Shown: positions 1 through 8,662 of the stretch, in pieces | Position numbering within the stretch: the first letter of the stretch is position 1 | How the letters are laid out: each line of letters starts with the position of its first letter | DNA from: Caulobacter sp. UNC358MFTsu5.1 | Lineage (GTDB): Bacteria; Pseudomonadota; Alphaproteobacteria; Caulobacterales; Caulobacteraceae | DNA: 64,000 nt | NCBI RefSeq assembly: GCF_000712075.1 | Contig: NZ_JONW01000007.1 | Span: forward strand, 1 to 64,000 | Reading direction: 5' to 3' | Made by a program: the position numbers and the translations under genes | Notes under the pieces: model-generated | Told to the model about the DNA's origin: nothing | Seen by the model: the letters and a program-made list of their open reading frames with translations, nothing else | The model's database searches: none

Positions 1-265
1 CGAAGCCTACATCCTGACCAAGGAAGAAGGCGGCCGTCACACCCCGTTCTTCACCAACTACCGCCCGCAGTTCTACTTCCGCACCACGGACGTGACCGGG
101 ATCATCAAGCTGCGCGAAGGCGTGGAAATGATCATGCCGGGCGACAACGCCGAGCTGGACGTCGAGCTGATCACCCCGATCGCCATGGAAGAGAAGCTGC
201 GCTTCGCCATCCGTGAAGGCGGCCGCACCGTCGGCGCCGGCGTCGTGGCCAAGATCGTCGAGTAA
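1..265 (+). CDS. tuf: Elongation factor Tu, C-terminal part (cut by window edge)
   Basis: This is the last 87 codons of EF-Tu, read from base 2 to a TAA stop. The segment includes the domain-3 signatures [21 protein letters not shown] and VEMIMPGDN, and the ending [15 protein letters not shown] is the invariant EF-Tu C terminus. EF-Tu delivers aminoacyl-tRNA to the ribosome as a GTP complex, and domain 3 contacts tRNA and EF-Ts. The G domain lies upstream of the window. A strong terminator follows directly, so tuf is the last gene of its transcription unit here and is not cotranscribed with rpsJ, which starts 12 kb downstream. Confidence 0.98.
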
Positions 266-300
266 TCGATCCGATCTCAGCGACTAGCTGACTAAGCGAA

Positions 301-330
301 GGCCCCGGAGAGCGATCTCCGGGGCCTTTT
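301..330 (+). terminator. Rho-independent terminator of tuf
   Basis: An 11-bp GC stem (GGCCCCGGAGA and its partner ending CCGGGGCC) with a short loop is followed by TTTT. It lies 36 bases after the tuf stop and ends the tuf transcript. Confidence 0.9.
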
Positions 331-349
331 GCTTTGGTGGCTCACTGAC

Positions 350-399
350 TTGCCCCCACCTGACCGCTTCGCGGTCTGTCCGCCCCATAGGGGGCGGAG
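350..399. repeat. REP-like intergenic repeat, single copy
   Basis: A 50-base unit with two small internal hairpins: GACCGC-TTC-GCGGTC, and CCGCCCC-ATA-GGGGGCGG. An almost identical copy lies in inverse orientation at 56563-56613, differing by one G, and a diverged direct copy lies at 56505-56555. The unit sits between the converging ends of tuf and the TonB receptor gene. Confidence 0.85.
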
Positions 400-404
400 G
401 CGCA

Positions 405-437
405 CGAAAAAGGGCCGGAGGCTTCCCCTCCGGCCCC
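405..437 (-). terminator. Terminator of the TonB receptor gene
   Basis: Read leftward, the stem GGCCGGAGG / CCTCCGGCC with a GGAAG-type loop is followed by CTTTTTCG. It lies 23 bases beyond the stop of the receptor gene. Confidence 0.85.
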
Positions 438-459
438 TCGTCTGTCGGTGATCAGGCGC

Positions 460-3342
460 CTAGAACCGCGCCTTCACCCCCACATAGAACCGCCGTCCCA
501 ACACGTCGTAGGTCGACGGGTCGGTGTTGGCCTGGACGTACGAGCTGAAGTACGGCGGGGCCTTGTCGGTGACGTTGGTCACCCCGCCCCGGAACTCGTA
601 GGTCTGGTTCACCCGCCAGGTCCCGCTGAGGTCGAAATAGTCGATGTTCGGCGTGGCGCTGTCCTCGTCGGCATAGTCCTGCATGCCGTCGATGTGGCGC
701 CAGGCCACGCCCAGGTCGACCGGACCCAGGGTGTAGGTCAGCGAGGTGTTGACCTTCCACTCGGGGTGGGCGACGGCCGTGTTGCTGACCTGGTCGTTGC
801 CGATGGTGCCCTTCAGCTCGACGAAGTCCTCGCCCGGCAGGCTCTGGATCTGGAAGCTGTCGAGCCAGCTGCCGATCACGTTGACGCGCAGCGAGCCGTA
901 CTTGTCGTCCAGCCCGACGGCGCCCAGACCGAACGCCCAGTCGACCTGGAAGTCGACGCCCCGGGTCTTGTACTCCGAGAGGTTCAGGTTGATCAGGCTC
1001 ATCGACGACACCTCGCCGGTGGCGGCGCTGCGCGTGAACAGGCTGCAGTAGTAGTTGCTGGTGCTGGCGGTCGGGTTGGCCGTGGCCGAGTAGCAGTTCT
1101 GCAGGGCGTCCTCGGCCGAGATGGTGCCGATCGCGTCCTTGATGTCGATCGAGTAGTAGTCGGCCGACAGCGACAGGCGCCGGAACAGCGGATTTTCGAA
1201 CACGGGCGTCCAGACGAAGCCCACGCTGTAGGTGTCGGCGGTCTCCTCGTGCAGGTCGCTGTTGCCCCCGACCGTCGCGTCGACCTGGGTGTTGGCGTAG
1301 GTGTAGGTGTCGATGATCGCCGCCGGCACGCCCTGGGCCAGGCAGAGGGCGCGGGCCGCCGTGGCGTTGGAGCCGGTGCGGACCGAGCTGTCGATCGCGC
1401 AGGGGTCCTCGGTGATCGTCTCGTAGCTCTGGTTCTGCGGCGAATAGAGCTCGCCCAGGCTGGGGGCCCGAACGGCGCGCTGATAGCCGCCGCGCAGGCG
1501 GAAGCCCTCGACGATCTCCCAGTCGCCGTCGACCTTGTAGGCCGAGACGCCGCCGATCGTCTGGTAGTCGGAATAGCGGTAGCCGAGGTCGAGGTTCAAC
1601 GCCTTGACGAAGGGCAGGTCCTTCAGGACCGGGACCAGCAGCTCGCCGTAGATCTCCTTGACGTCGGTGGAGGCGTCGATGGCGTCGGCGGCGTTGAAGC
1701 CGACCACGTCGCCGGTCGAGAGCAGGCTGTCGGGCACGTACTTGAAGCTGTCGTACTTGTAGTCGGCTCCGAAGGCGCCGCGGACCTCGCCGGCCGGCAG
1801 GTCGAACAGGCCGCCCTGCAGGTTGGCCTCGACCACCCGCTGCTCGGCGGCCGTCCAGTTCTTGGTCGTGCGCGAGATGTAGCTGCGGCAGGCCGAGGAC
1901 AGCGCGTTCAGGCCGAACGGGTCGTAGCCGCCGCTGCAGAGGCTGTCGCCGCCGTCGGCCGCGTTCAGCAGGGTCTGGACGGCCGAGTGGCTGATGTTGC
2001 CCGACTGGATCTCGTTCTGCTCGGACCGGCCGAACGAGCCGTAGAGGTCGTAGGTCCAGTCCTTGAAGCCGGTTTCGCCGCGCACGCCGGTGGCCAGTTG
2101 GAAGACGTTGAAGGTGGTGTCCGACACCCGCGGGCCGACGTCGGTGAAGCGCTTGCGCAGCAGGAAGTCGGCCGTGGGATCGGCGCGGCTGGCCAGCAGG
2201 GTGGACAGGTCGTCCGGGATGAACGGGTTGGTCACCGGCACGGTGAAGCCCGTGGTGCTGGCGGCCGGGGCGGGGGCCAGGACGGTGCGGGAGTCGTAGT
2301 GGGTGAAGTTGAACGAGCCGTAGGCCTCGGCGTGCGAATTGATCTCGTACTGGGCCTCGCCATAGGCCGAGTAGCGGGTCAGGGGCAGCTGCAGCAGGTT
2401 CAGGGCGCCGGTGTTGTAGGTGCCGTTCACCGGGATGGTGGCGTAGTCGATGGCCGTCGAGCCGCCGTAGTTGACGCCGTTGTAGAACAGCGTGCCGTCG
2501 TCGTTGAAGCCGAGGTTGGCGCCGGCCTTCACCGTGCTGGCCGCGATCCCGTACTTGGCGAAGACGGCGTCCATGGCCGCCTGGGTCGGCAGGTTGGTGC
2601 CCGTGGCGTCATAGCGGCCGTAGGGCGTGGTCGACGAGGCGCCGGAGACGGCGGCGAAGTCGCGGGCCGAGTTGAACACCTCGCCGCGCTGGGAATAGGC
2701 CAGCGAAACGGCGGCGTGGCCGCGATCGTCGGCGAACTTGCCGCCGGCGGTGACGCTGACCGCGGTCTCCTTGCCGTCGCCGTGCTGGCTGATGCCGTAC
2801 TGGGCGTCGACCGCGAGGCCGGTGAAGTTGTGGTCCAGCTTGAAATTGACGACCCCGGCGACGGCGTCGGACCCGTAGGTGGCCGAGGCGCCGCCGCTGA
2901 TGACCTCGATGTTCTGGATCAGGGCGGTGGGCAGGATGTTGATGTCGACGCTGCCGTCGGAGTTGGAGGCGACCACGCGGTGGCCGTCCAGCAACACCAG
3001 GGTGCGGGCGGTCCCCAGGCCGCGCAGCTCGATATTGGCCTGGCCCCCGTTCGACGGGTTGTTCGAGGTCGACGACACCGACGGCACGAACTGCGGCATC
3101 TGGTTCAGCAGGGTGTCGACCGTGACCGAGCCGGTCTTCTGGATGGCGTCCTGGCCCACGGTGACGATCGGGCTGTTGGAGACGTAGTCGCGGCGGGCGA
3201 TGCGCGAACCGGTGACGACGATCTCCTCGACGGCGCTGACCGAGGTGTCGGCCGAAGCGGTCTGGGCGTGGGCCGCCAGAGGCGCGCCCGCGATCAGGCA
3301 GGCGAGCGCGGACGCGCCCGCGAGGTAGTGCGTTCTCGACAT
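460..3342 (-). CDS. TonB-dependent outer-membrane receptor
   Basis: A 960-residue TonB-dependent transporter of unknown substrate. Residues 1-26 are a Sec signal peptide ending AAHA. A TonB-box-like EEIVVTGSR follows at about residue 39. The plug domain then shows ELRGLGTARTLVLLDGHR and IEVISGGASATYGSDAVAG. The rest is a 22-strand-type barrel rich in aromatic strands, ending GVKARF with the terminal Phe typical of BamA substrates. I start at ATG 3342, preceded by GGGGAT at a good distance. A longer reading to 3504 only adds basic, non-signal sequence. The plug style is that of the large receptor families in Caulobacter and sphingomonads that import oligosaccharides or other nutrients. No regulator or inner-membrane transporter adjoins it, so the substrate cannot be inferred. 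Confidence 0.93.
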   Translation of the reverse strand: MSRTHYLAGASALACLIAGAPLAAHAQTASADTSVSAVEEIVVTGSRIARRDYVSNSPIVTVGQDAIQKTGSVTVDTLLNQMPQFVPSVSSTSNNPSNGGQANIELRGLGTARTLVLLDGHRVVASNSDGSVDINILPTALIQNIEVISGGASATYGSDAVAGVVNFKLDHNFTGLAVDAQYGISQHGDGKETAVSVTAGGKFADDRGHAAVSLAYSQRGEVFNSARDFAAVSGASSTTPYGRYDATGTNLPTQAAMDAVFAKYGIAASTVKAGANLGFNDDGTLFYNGVNYGGSTAIDYATIPVNGTYNTGALNLLQLPLTRYSAYGEAQYEINSHAEAYGSFNFTHYDSRTVLAPAPAASTTGFTVPVTNPFIPDDLSTLLASRADPTADFLLRKRFTDVGPRVSDTTFNVFQLATGVRGETGFKDWTYDLYGSFGRSEQNEIQSGNISHSAVQTLLNAADGGDSLCSGGYDPFGLNALSSACRSYISRTTKNWTAAEQRVVEANLQGGLFDLPAGEVRGAFGADYKYDSFKYVPDSLLSTGDVVGFNAADAIDASTDVKEIYGELLVPVLKDLPFVKALNLDLGYRYSDYQTIGGVSAYKVDGDWEIVEGFRLRGGYQRAVRAPSLGELYSPQNQSYETITEDPCAIDSSVRTGSNATAARALCLAQGVPAAIIDTYTYANTQVDATVGGNSDLHEETADTYSVGFVWTPVFENPLFRRLSLSADYYSIDIKDAIGTISAEDALQNCYSATANPTASTSNYYCSLFTRSAATGEVSSMSLINLNLSEYKTRGVDFQVDWAFGLGAVGLDDKYGSLRVNVIGSWLDSFQIQSLPGEDFVELKGTIGNDQVSNTAVAHPEWKVNTSLTYTLGPVDLGVAWRHIDGMQDYADEDSATPNIDYFDLSGTWRVNQTYEFRGGVTNVTDKAPPYFSSYVQANTDPSTYDVLGRRFYVGVKARF

Positions 3343-3667
3343 GAAGTATCCCCAAATGGTCCATCGTGAGAGCGACGATGGCCGGTACCGGCGAAAGGAA
3401 ATTCGCTTGGGGCCTTGGGTATGGGGCGGCTTTTTCTCGAATGTGTGCGGCCGTACGCGCTGGAGTCCCGATGTTTCAGACTCGCAGGGACGATTGTGCC
3501 CCATCTGTGGATTGTCGCCGAAACGTCATATAGGCGCGCGGCGGCCCGAAACGGATCACGGGGCAAGACATAGCGGCGGGCGGGACGCGGTTTGTTGCGG
3601 AGCCGACGCGAAGACGGCCGTGGCCGGCCCGCCACAGTGCGTCATGGTTCTGTCTTCAGGGCAGGCG
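3343..3667. other. Intergenic region upstream of the TonB receptor, no gene seen
   Basis: These 325 bases must hold the leftward promoter of the receptor gene and the 3' end of the flavoprotein transcript. I see the receptor's ribosome binding site next to its start but no convincing -35/-10 pair, terminator or small ORF. Open frames across it are extensions of antisense shadow frames. Confidence 0.5.
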
Positions 3668-5332
3668 TCAGGCCGTGGTGACGGGCTCGGCCAGATAGGC
3701 GTGGATCGCCGCCACCACCTGGGCGCCTTCGCCGACGGCCGCCGCCACGCGCTTGACCGAGCCCGCCCGCACGTCGCCGATCGCGAACACGCCGTGGCGG
3801 CTGGTCTGCAGCGACGGGTGGCCGGGGGCCAGGTCCTGGCCGGTGCGCACGAAGCCGTGGTTGTCCAGCTCGACCCGGCACTCGGTCAGCCAGGCGGTGT
3901 TGGGCGCGGCGCCGATGAACAGGAACAGGTGGCTGATCTCGCAGCGGTCTTCCTCGCCGGTGTCGAGGTCGCGATGGCGGATGGCGCGCAGCTGGCCGTC
4001 CTCGCCCTCCAGCTCGACGATCTCGTTGCGGGTGACGACCTCGATATTGGGCAGGCTCTCGATGCGCTCGATCAGGTAGCGCGACATGCTGGCGTCCAGG
4101 CTCTTGCCGCGGATCACCAGCCACACCTTCTTGACGTGGGCCGCCAGATAGACCGCCGCCTGGCCCGCCGAATTTCCGGCCCCGACCAGGGCCACTTCCT
4201 GGCCGGCGCACAGCTTGGCCTCCAGCGGCGAGGCCCAGTAGTGGACGCTGCTGCCTTCGAAGGCGTCCAGGTTGGAGACGTCCAGCCGCCGGTAGCGGGC
4301 GCCGCTGGCGATCACCACGGTCTTGGCCTGGGTGGTCTCGCCGCTGACCAGTTTCAGGTGATAGCCGTCCAGGGCGCTGTCGCCGGTGGCGTCAGCGGTG
4401 CATTCCAGGCTGGCGACCTCGTCGGGGATGGCCAGGTTGGCGCCGAACTTCTGGGCCTGGTTGTAGGCGCGGGCCATCAGGGCCATGCCCGAGACACCGG
4501 TGGGAAAGCCCAGATAGTTCTCGATCCGGGCCGAGGCGCCGGCCTGGCCGCCGAACGCCCGGGTGTCGAGCACCAGCACGGACAGGCCCTCGGAGGCGGC
4601 GTAGACGGCGGTGGCCAGGCCCGCGGGACCGGCCCCGACCACGGCGACGTCGTAGATGTGGGTCGGGTCCAGGTCGCCGACCATGCCGATGCAGCGCGCC
4701 AGCTCGGCGTTGGACGGATGGCGCAGGATCTGGCCGCCGGGGCAGAGCACGATCGGCAGCTCGGCCTCGTCCAGCGAGAAGCGCTCGATCAGCACCTTGG
4801 CGCAGTCGACCGTGTCCGGGTCCAGCTGCTTGTAGGGGTGGCCGTTGCGGGCCAGGAAGCCGGACAGGCGGATGACGTCGCCGTCGTTCGCCCGGCCCAG
4901 GATGATCGGACCGGCGCCCAGCTCCAGCAGGCCGACGCGGCGCAGGATCAGGGCCCGCATGATCCGCTCGCCCAGCTCGGCCTCGGCGATCAGCACCGCG
5001 CGCAGGCGATCGGGCTTGATGCGCAGCACCTCCACGTCGGTGATGGCCTGCACGTCGACCAGGGACGGGCGGTTCGACAGCTGGGCCAGTTCGCCGATGA
5101 AATGGCCGGGCTCGTGCTCGACGATCACGTGGCTCTCGTCGTGGGCGTCGCGCCGGCTGACGCGGGCGCGCCCCTCGAGCACGACCATGAGCCCGGGCGA
5201 GACCTCGCCGGCCTGGGCCAGCATAGCGCCGGCCTTGGCGTGGGCGATGTCGCCGAACCGGCGGATGCGATCGATCTCCTCCGGCAGGAGGAGGGGGAAC
5301 ATTTGATCGCGGCGGGTATCCATGATGGCCAT
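3668..5332 (-). CDS. cNMP-binding domain / thioredoxin-reductase-like FAD flavoprotein
   Basis: A 554-residue three-part protein. Residues about 10-130 form a cyclic-nucleotide-binding (CAP_ED) fold, with PGHFIGELAQLSNRPSLVDVQA matching its phosphate-binding cassette region. Residues about 135-215 resemble a thioredoxin/GST-N-like domain. The C-terminal 320 residues are a thioredoxin-reductase-type flavoprotein with VVGAGPAGLA for FAD, ALVGAGNSAGQA for NAD(P)H and IGDVRAGSVKRVAAAVGEG near the end. The CxxC of true thioredoxin reductases is missing: the aligned place reads YWASPLEA. The protein therefore should not reduce thioredoxin by the classical dithiol route. It is probably cytoplasmic and may respond to cAMP or cGMP. 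The start is uncertain: ATG 5332 and ATG 5323 are both possible and neither has a clear ribosome binding site. Confidence 0.88.
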   Translation of the reverse strand: MAIMDTRRDQMFPLLLPEEIDRIRRFGDIAHAKAGAMLAQAGEVSPGLMVVLEGRARVSRRDAHDESHVIVEHEPGHFIGELAQLSNRPSLVDVQAITDVEVLRIKPDRLRAVLIAEAELGERIMRALILRRVGLLELGAGPIILGRANDGDVIRLSGFLARNGHPYKQLDPDTVDCAKVLIERFSLDEAELPIVLCPGGQILRHPSNAELARCIGMVGDLDPTHIYDVAVVGAGPAGLATAVYAASEGLSVLVLDTRAFGGQAGASARIENYLGFPTGVSGMALMARAYNQAQKFGANLAIPDEVASLECTADATGDSALDGYHLKLVSGETTQAKTVVIASGARYRRLDVSNLDAFEGSSVHYWASPLEAKLCAGQEVALVGAGNSAGQAAVYLAAHVKKVWLVIRGKSLDASMSRYLIERIESLPNIEVVTRNEIVELEGEDGQLRAIRHRDLDTGEEDRCEISHLFLFIGAAPNTAWLTECRVELDNHGFVRTGQDLAPGHPSLQTSRHGVFAIGDVRAGSVKRVAAAVGEGAQVVAAIHAYLAEPVTTA

Positions 5333-5448
5333 GACGCTAGAGTGCGTCAGGATCGCCGTTCGGTCATCTACATCCGCATCGGATTTGAACGTTCGCGCCG
5401 TGAAGAGCGGCCTTGGACGCGGAGGCGGCCAGGCGGTAGAGTCCGCCC

Positions 5449-6264
5449 ATGTCGAAAGCCGCCGCTAAACGCCGTTCCGCCACCCAGTGGCGGGTCGGGG
5501 CCGGGTCCGAGACCATCGCCCGTGACACCCCCCAGGAAGTCGCCGTGGGCCTGTCGTTCGACGGCCGGCCGCACACCGTGTTGATGGCCACGCCCGACGA
5601 CGTCGAGGACCTGGCCCTGGGCTTCACCGTCACCGAGGCCGTGGCCAAGGCGGCTGACGTGCTGGCCGTCGAGGTCACGCGGACCGACCTGGGCCTCCTG
5701 GCCGACGTGAAGCTCCAGCCCGGCGCAATCCAGCGCAAGGCCCGGCCGCGCACCCTGGAGGGGCGCTCCAGCTGCGGGCTGTGCGGGGTGCAGCGCCTGG
5801 CCGACGCCGTGCGGCCGCTGCCGCGCCTGGAAGACGGGGCCAGCGTCTCGCACCAGGCCGTCCAGCGCGCCGTCGACGCCCTGGGCGACGCCCAGGCCCT
5901 GGGCCGGCTGACCCGGGCCACCCACGCCGCGGCGTTCGCGGACGGGGAGGGGGCGCTGGTCGTGGTCCGCGAGGACGTCGGCCGCCACAACGCCCTGGAC
6001 AAGCTGGCCGGGGCGATGGCCCGCGAAGGTCGCGACGCCTCGACGGGCTTCGTGGTGGTCACCAGCCGCTGCTCGTTCGAGATGGTCGAGAAGACCGTGC
6101 GGATGGGCTGCTCGATCCTGGTGGCGGTCTCGGCGCCGACCGACCTGGCGATCCGCCGGGCCGAGGAGTCCGGCCTGACCCTGGTCGCCCTGGCCCGCGC
6201 CGACGGGCACACCGTGTTCACCTATGCCGAGCGCCTGCTCGACGCCGTACCGGAGTATGCGTGA
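5449..6264 (+). CDS. fdhD: Formate dehydrogenase accessory sulfurtransferase FdhD
   Basis: A 271-residue FdhD protein. This family transfers sulfur from IscS to the molybdenum cofactor (bis-MGD) of formate-dehydrogenase-type enzymes. The diagnostic CxxC loop is at Cys109 and Cys112 (SSCGLCG), and the C-terminal half has REDVGRHNALDKL and TSRCSFEMVEKT, both highly conserved. Its TGA overlaps the ATG of the molybdoenzyme gene by one base (TGATG), so the two are translationally coupled, which fits FdhD maturing that enzyme. A divergent promoter presumably lies in the 116 bases shared with the leftward flavoprotein gene. Confidence 0.96.
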   Translation: MSKAAAKRRSATQWRVGAGSETIARDTPQEVAVGLSFDGRPHTVLMATPDDVEDLALGFTVTEAVAKAADVLAVEVTRTDLGLLADVKLQPGAIQRKARPRTLEGRSSCGLCGVQRLADAVRPLPRLEDGASVSHQAVQRAVDALGDAQALGRLTRATHAAAFADGEGALVVVREDVGRHNALDKLAGAMAREGRDASTGFVVVTSRCSFEMVEKTVRMGCSILVAVSAPTDLAIRRAEESGLTLVALARADGHTVFTYAERLLDAVPEYA

Positions 6265-8558
6265 TGGCCCACGACAAACCCAATGCGGGCGTCCGCGGCA
6301 TCCATCGCTACGACAACGCCGCCGGCGGCTGGGGCGCGCTCAAGGCGGTGGCCGGGGCCCTGACCGACCAGGAGACGGTGATCGAGGGCGGCAAGACCCT
6401 GCTGCGCGCCAACCAGCCCGAGGGCTTCGACTGTCCCGGCTGCGCCTGGCCCGATCCCAAGCACACCAGCTCGTTCGAGTTCTGCGAGAACGGGGCCAAG
6501 GCCGTGGCCTGGGAGGCGACGACCAAGCGCGCCACGCCCGAGACGTTCGCGGCCCATACCGTGACCGAGCTCCTGACCTGGAGCGACCACGCCCTGGAGG
6601 ACCTGGGCCGGCTGACCCATCCGATGGCCTATGACAAGGCGACGGATCGCTATCTGCCGATCAGCTGGGAGGACGCCTTCGCGCGCACCGCCGACGCCCT
6701 GAGGGCGCTGGACCATCCGAACCAGGCCGAGTTCTACGCCTCGGGCCGGGCCTCGAACGAGGCGGCGTTCCTGTTCCAGCTGCTGGGCCGGCGGGTGGGG
6801 ACCAACAATTTCCCCGACTGCTCGAACATGTGCCACGAGCCGACCAGCGTGGGCCTGCCGGACTCCATCGGCATGGGCAAGGGCTCGGTGACGCTGGAGG
6901 ACTTCGACCACGCCGACCTGATCCTCAGCTTCGGCCACAATCCCGGCACCAACCATCCCAGGATGATGACCACCCTGCGCGACGCGTCGAAGCGTGGCGC
7001 GACAATCCTGGCCTTCAATCCGCTGAAGGAGCGGGCGCTGGAGCGGTTCGCCGCGCCGCAGGACCCGGTCGAGATGGCGACCCTGACCTCGACTCCCATC
7101 GCCTCGGCCTACTACCAGGTCGCCATCGGCGGCGACGCCCTGGCGGTGCAGGGGATCATGAAGGCGGTGCTGCAGCTGGACGCCGAGAGCCAGGGTACGG
7201 TGCTGGATCGCGGCTTTATCGCCGAGCACACCGAGGGCTTCGAGACGGTGAAGGCCGTCGTCGAGGACCTGGGCTGGGACGAGATCGAGGCGGGCTCGGG
7301 CCTGACCCGCGGCCAGATCGAGGAGGCGGCTCGGGCCTACGCGAACGCCAAGGCGACGATCCTCTGTTACGGCATGGGCCTGACCCAGCATCGGTCGTCG
7401 TCCAGCACCGTGCAGCAGCTGGTCAACCTGCTGCTGCTGAAGGGCAATATCGGCCGGCCGGGGGCGGGGATCTGTCCGCTGCGGGGCCATTCCAACGTCC
7501 AGGGCGACCGGACGGTGGGGATCTGGGAGAAGCCCTCGGCGGCGTTCCTGGACTCGATGGACCGGGTGTTCGCCTTCAAGTCGCCGCGCGAGCACGGCCA
7601 CACCGTGGTCGAGACCATCGCGGCCATGGAGGCGGGGCAGACCAGGGTGTTCGTCGGTCTGGGCGGCAATTTCGCCGTCGCCGCGCCCGATCCGACCCGC
7701 ACCCACGCGGCGATCAGGAAGGCGGGGTTGACGGTCCACGTCGCCACCAAGCTGAACCGCACCCACCTGCTGCACGGCGATGAAAGCCTGCTGCTGCCCT
7801 GCCTGGGCCGCACCGAGATCGACCTGCAGGCCGGCGGCCGCCAGGCGGTGACGGTCGAGGACTCGATGTCGATGGTCCACGCCTCGCGCGGGTTGAACCC
7901 ACCGGCCTCGGACCAGCTGAAGTCCGAGCCGGCGATCGTCGCCGGGATCGGGGCGGCGCTGTTCGGGCCGGACGACATCGTCGACTGGCAAGGCCTGGCC
8001 GGCGACTACGACAAGATCCGCGACCTGATCGAAGCGGTCTTCCCCGAGGCCTTCGCCAATTATAATGAGCGCGTCCGTCAGCCGGGCGGCTTCCGCCTGC
8101 CGGTGCCGCCGTCCGACCGCGTCTGGAAGACCCCCAGCGGCAAGGCCCAGTTCCTGGCCCATCGTCATGACGGCCAAGACGCCCGGCGGGGCGACGCCGA
8201 CGTCCTGCTGCTGACCACCCTGCGCAGCCACGACCAGTACAACACCACCATCTACGGCCAGAACGACCGCTATCGCGGCGTGTTCGGCCGTCGCGACGTG
8301 GTCTTCGCCCATCCGGACGATATCGCCGCGCGCGGACTGAAGGCCGGCGACCGCATCGACCTGACCGCCGCCTTCGACGACACGGGTCGACGGGCGGTGC
8401 GCGGCTTCACCCTGGTGGAGCGCGACATCCCGCGCGGCTGCCTGGCCGCCTACTATCCGGAGACCAACATGCTGGTGGCGCTGGAGGATCACGATCGCCG
8501 CAGCGGCACGCCGGCCTACAAGTCGGTTCCCGTGCGGCTGGCCGCCAGCGCCAATTGA
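6264..8558 (+). CDS. FdhF/YdeP-family molybdopterin oxidoreductase
   Basis: A 764-residue molybdopterin (bis-MGD) oxidoreductase of the FdhF/YdeP type, distantly related to formate dehydrogenase. The N-terminal GFDCPGCAWPDP followed by FEFCENG gives Cys57, Cys60 and Cys74, fewer than the four-Cys cluster of classical formate dehydrogenases. The segment NNFPDCSNMCHEPTS matches the active-site region, and ILSFGHNPGTNHPRMM and PLRGHSNVQGDRTVG fit the cofactor-binding domains. The C-terminal molybdopterin dinucleotide-binding domain begins near VLLLTTLRSHDQYNTT. No signal peptide is seen, so it is cytoplasmic. No electron-transfer subunits are encoded nearby. Substrate is unknown: E. coli YdeP is associated with acid resistance, but formate oxidation should not be assumed. 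Confidence 0.93.
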   Translation: MAHDKPNAGVRGIHRYDNAAGGWGALKAVAGALTDQETVIEGGKTLLRANQPEGFDCPGCAWPDPKHTSSFEFCENGAKAVAWEATTKRATPETFAAHTVTELLTWSDHALEDLGRLTHPMAYDKATDRYLPISWEDAFARTADALRALDHPNQAEFYASGRASNEAAFLFQLLGRRVGTNNFPDCSNMCHEPTSVGLPDSIGMGKGSVTLEDFDHADLILSFGHNPGTNHPRMMTTLRDASKRGATILAFNPLKERALERFAAPQDPVEMATLTSTPIASAYYQVAIGGDALAVQGIMKAVLQLDAESQGTVLDRGFIAEHTEGFETVKAVVEDLGWDEIEAGSGLTRGQIEEAARAYANAKATILCYGMGLTQHRSSSSTVQQLVNLLLLKGNIGRPGAGICPLRGHSNVQGDRTVGIWEKPSAAFLDSMDRVFAFKSPREHGHTVVETIAAMEAGQTRVFVGLGGNFAVAAPDPTRTHAAIRKAGLTVHVATKLNRTHLLHGDESLLLPCLGRTEIDLQAGGRQAVTVEDSMSMVHASRGLNPPASDQLKSEPAIVAGIGAALFGPDDIVDWQGLAGDYDKIRDLIEAVFPEAFANYNERVRQPGGFRLPVPPSDRVWKTPSGKAQFLAHRHDGQDARRGDADVLLLTTLRSHDQYNTTIYGQNDRYRGVFGRRDVVFAHPDDIAARGLKAGDRIDLTAAFDDTGRRAVRGFTLVERDIPRGCLAAYYPETNMLVALEDHDRRSGTPAYKSVPVRLAASAN

Positions 8559-8662
8559 GGCCCAATCATGACAAGGGGGTCATGACCTCGAATTAAGTCG
8601 TCTCCCGGCAGGGGCGCGGCTAGCCTTCCCTCAACAACGCTTTTGTTTCGAGGGAACAACCG

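Noticed and set aside
448..3369. Open frame of 973 codons antisense to the TonB receptor gene
   Set aside because: Val/Gly/Arg/Asp-rich composition without motifs is the mirror of GC-rich codon use. The opposite strand encodes a complete TonB receptor with signal peptide and plug motifs.
3341..5584. Open frame of 747 codons antisense to the cNMP/flavoprotein gene
   Set aside because: It has no domain motifs and is a reading-frame shadow. The leftward strand has intact FAD and cNMP motifs.
5781..8558. Apparent 925-codon protein beginning inside fdhD
   Set aside because: Only the part from ATG 6264 is protein-like. The upstream part is an out-of-frame reading of fdhD.
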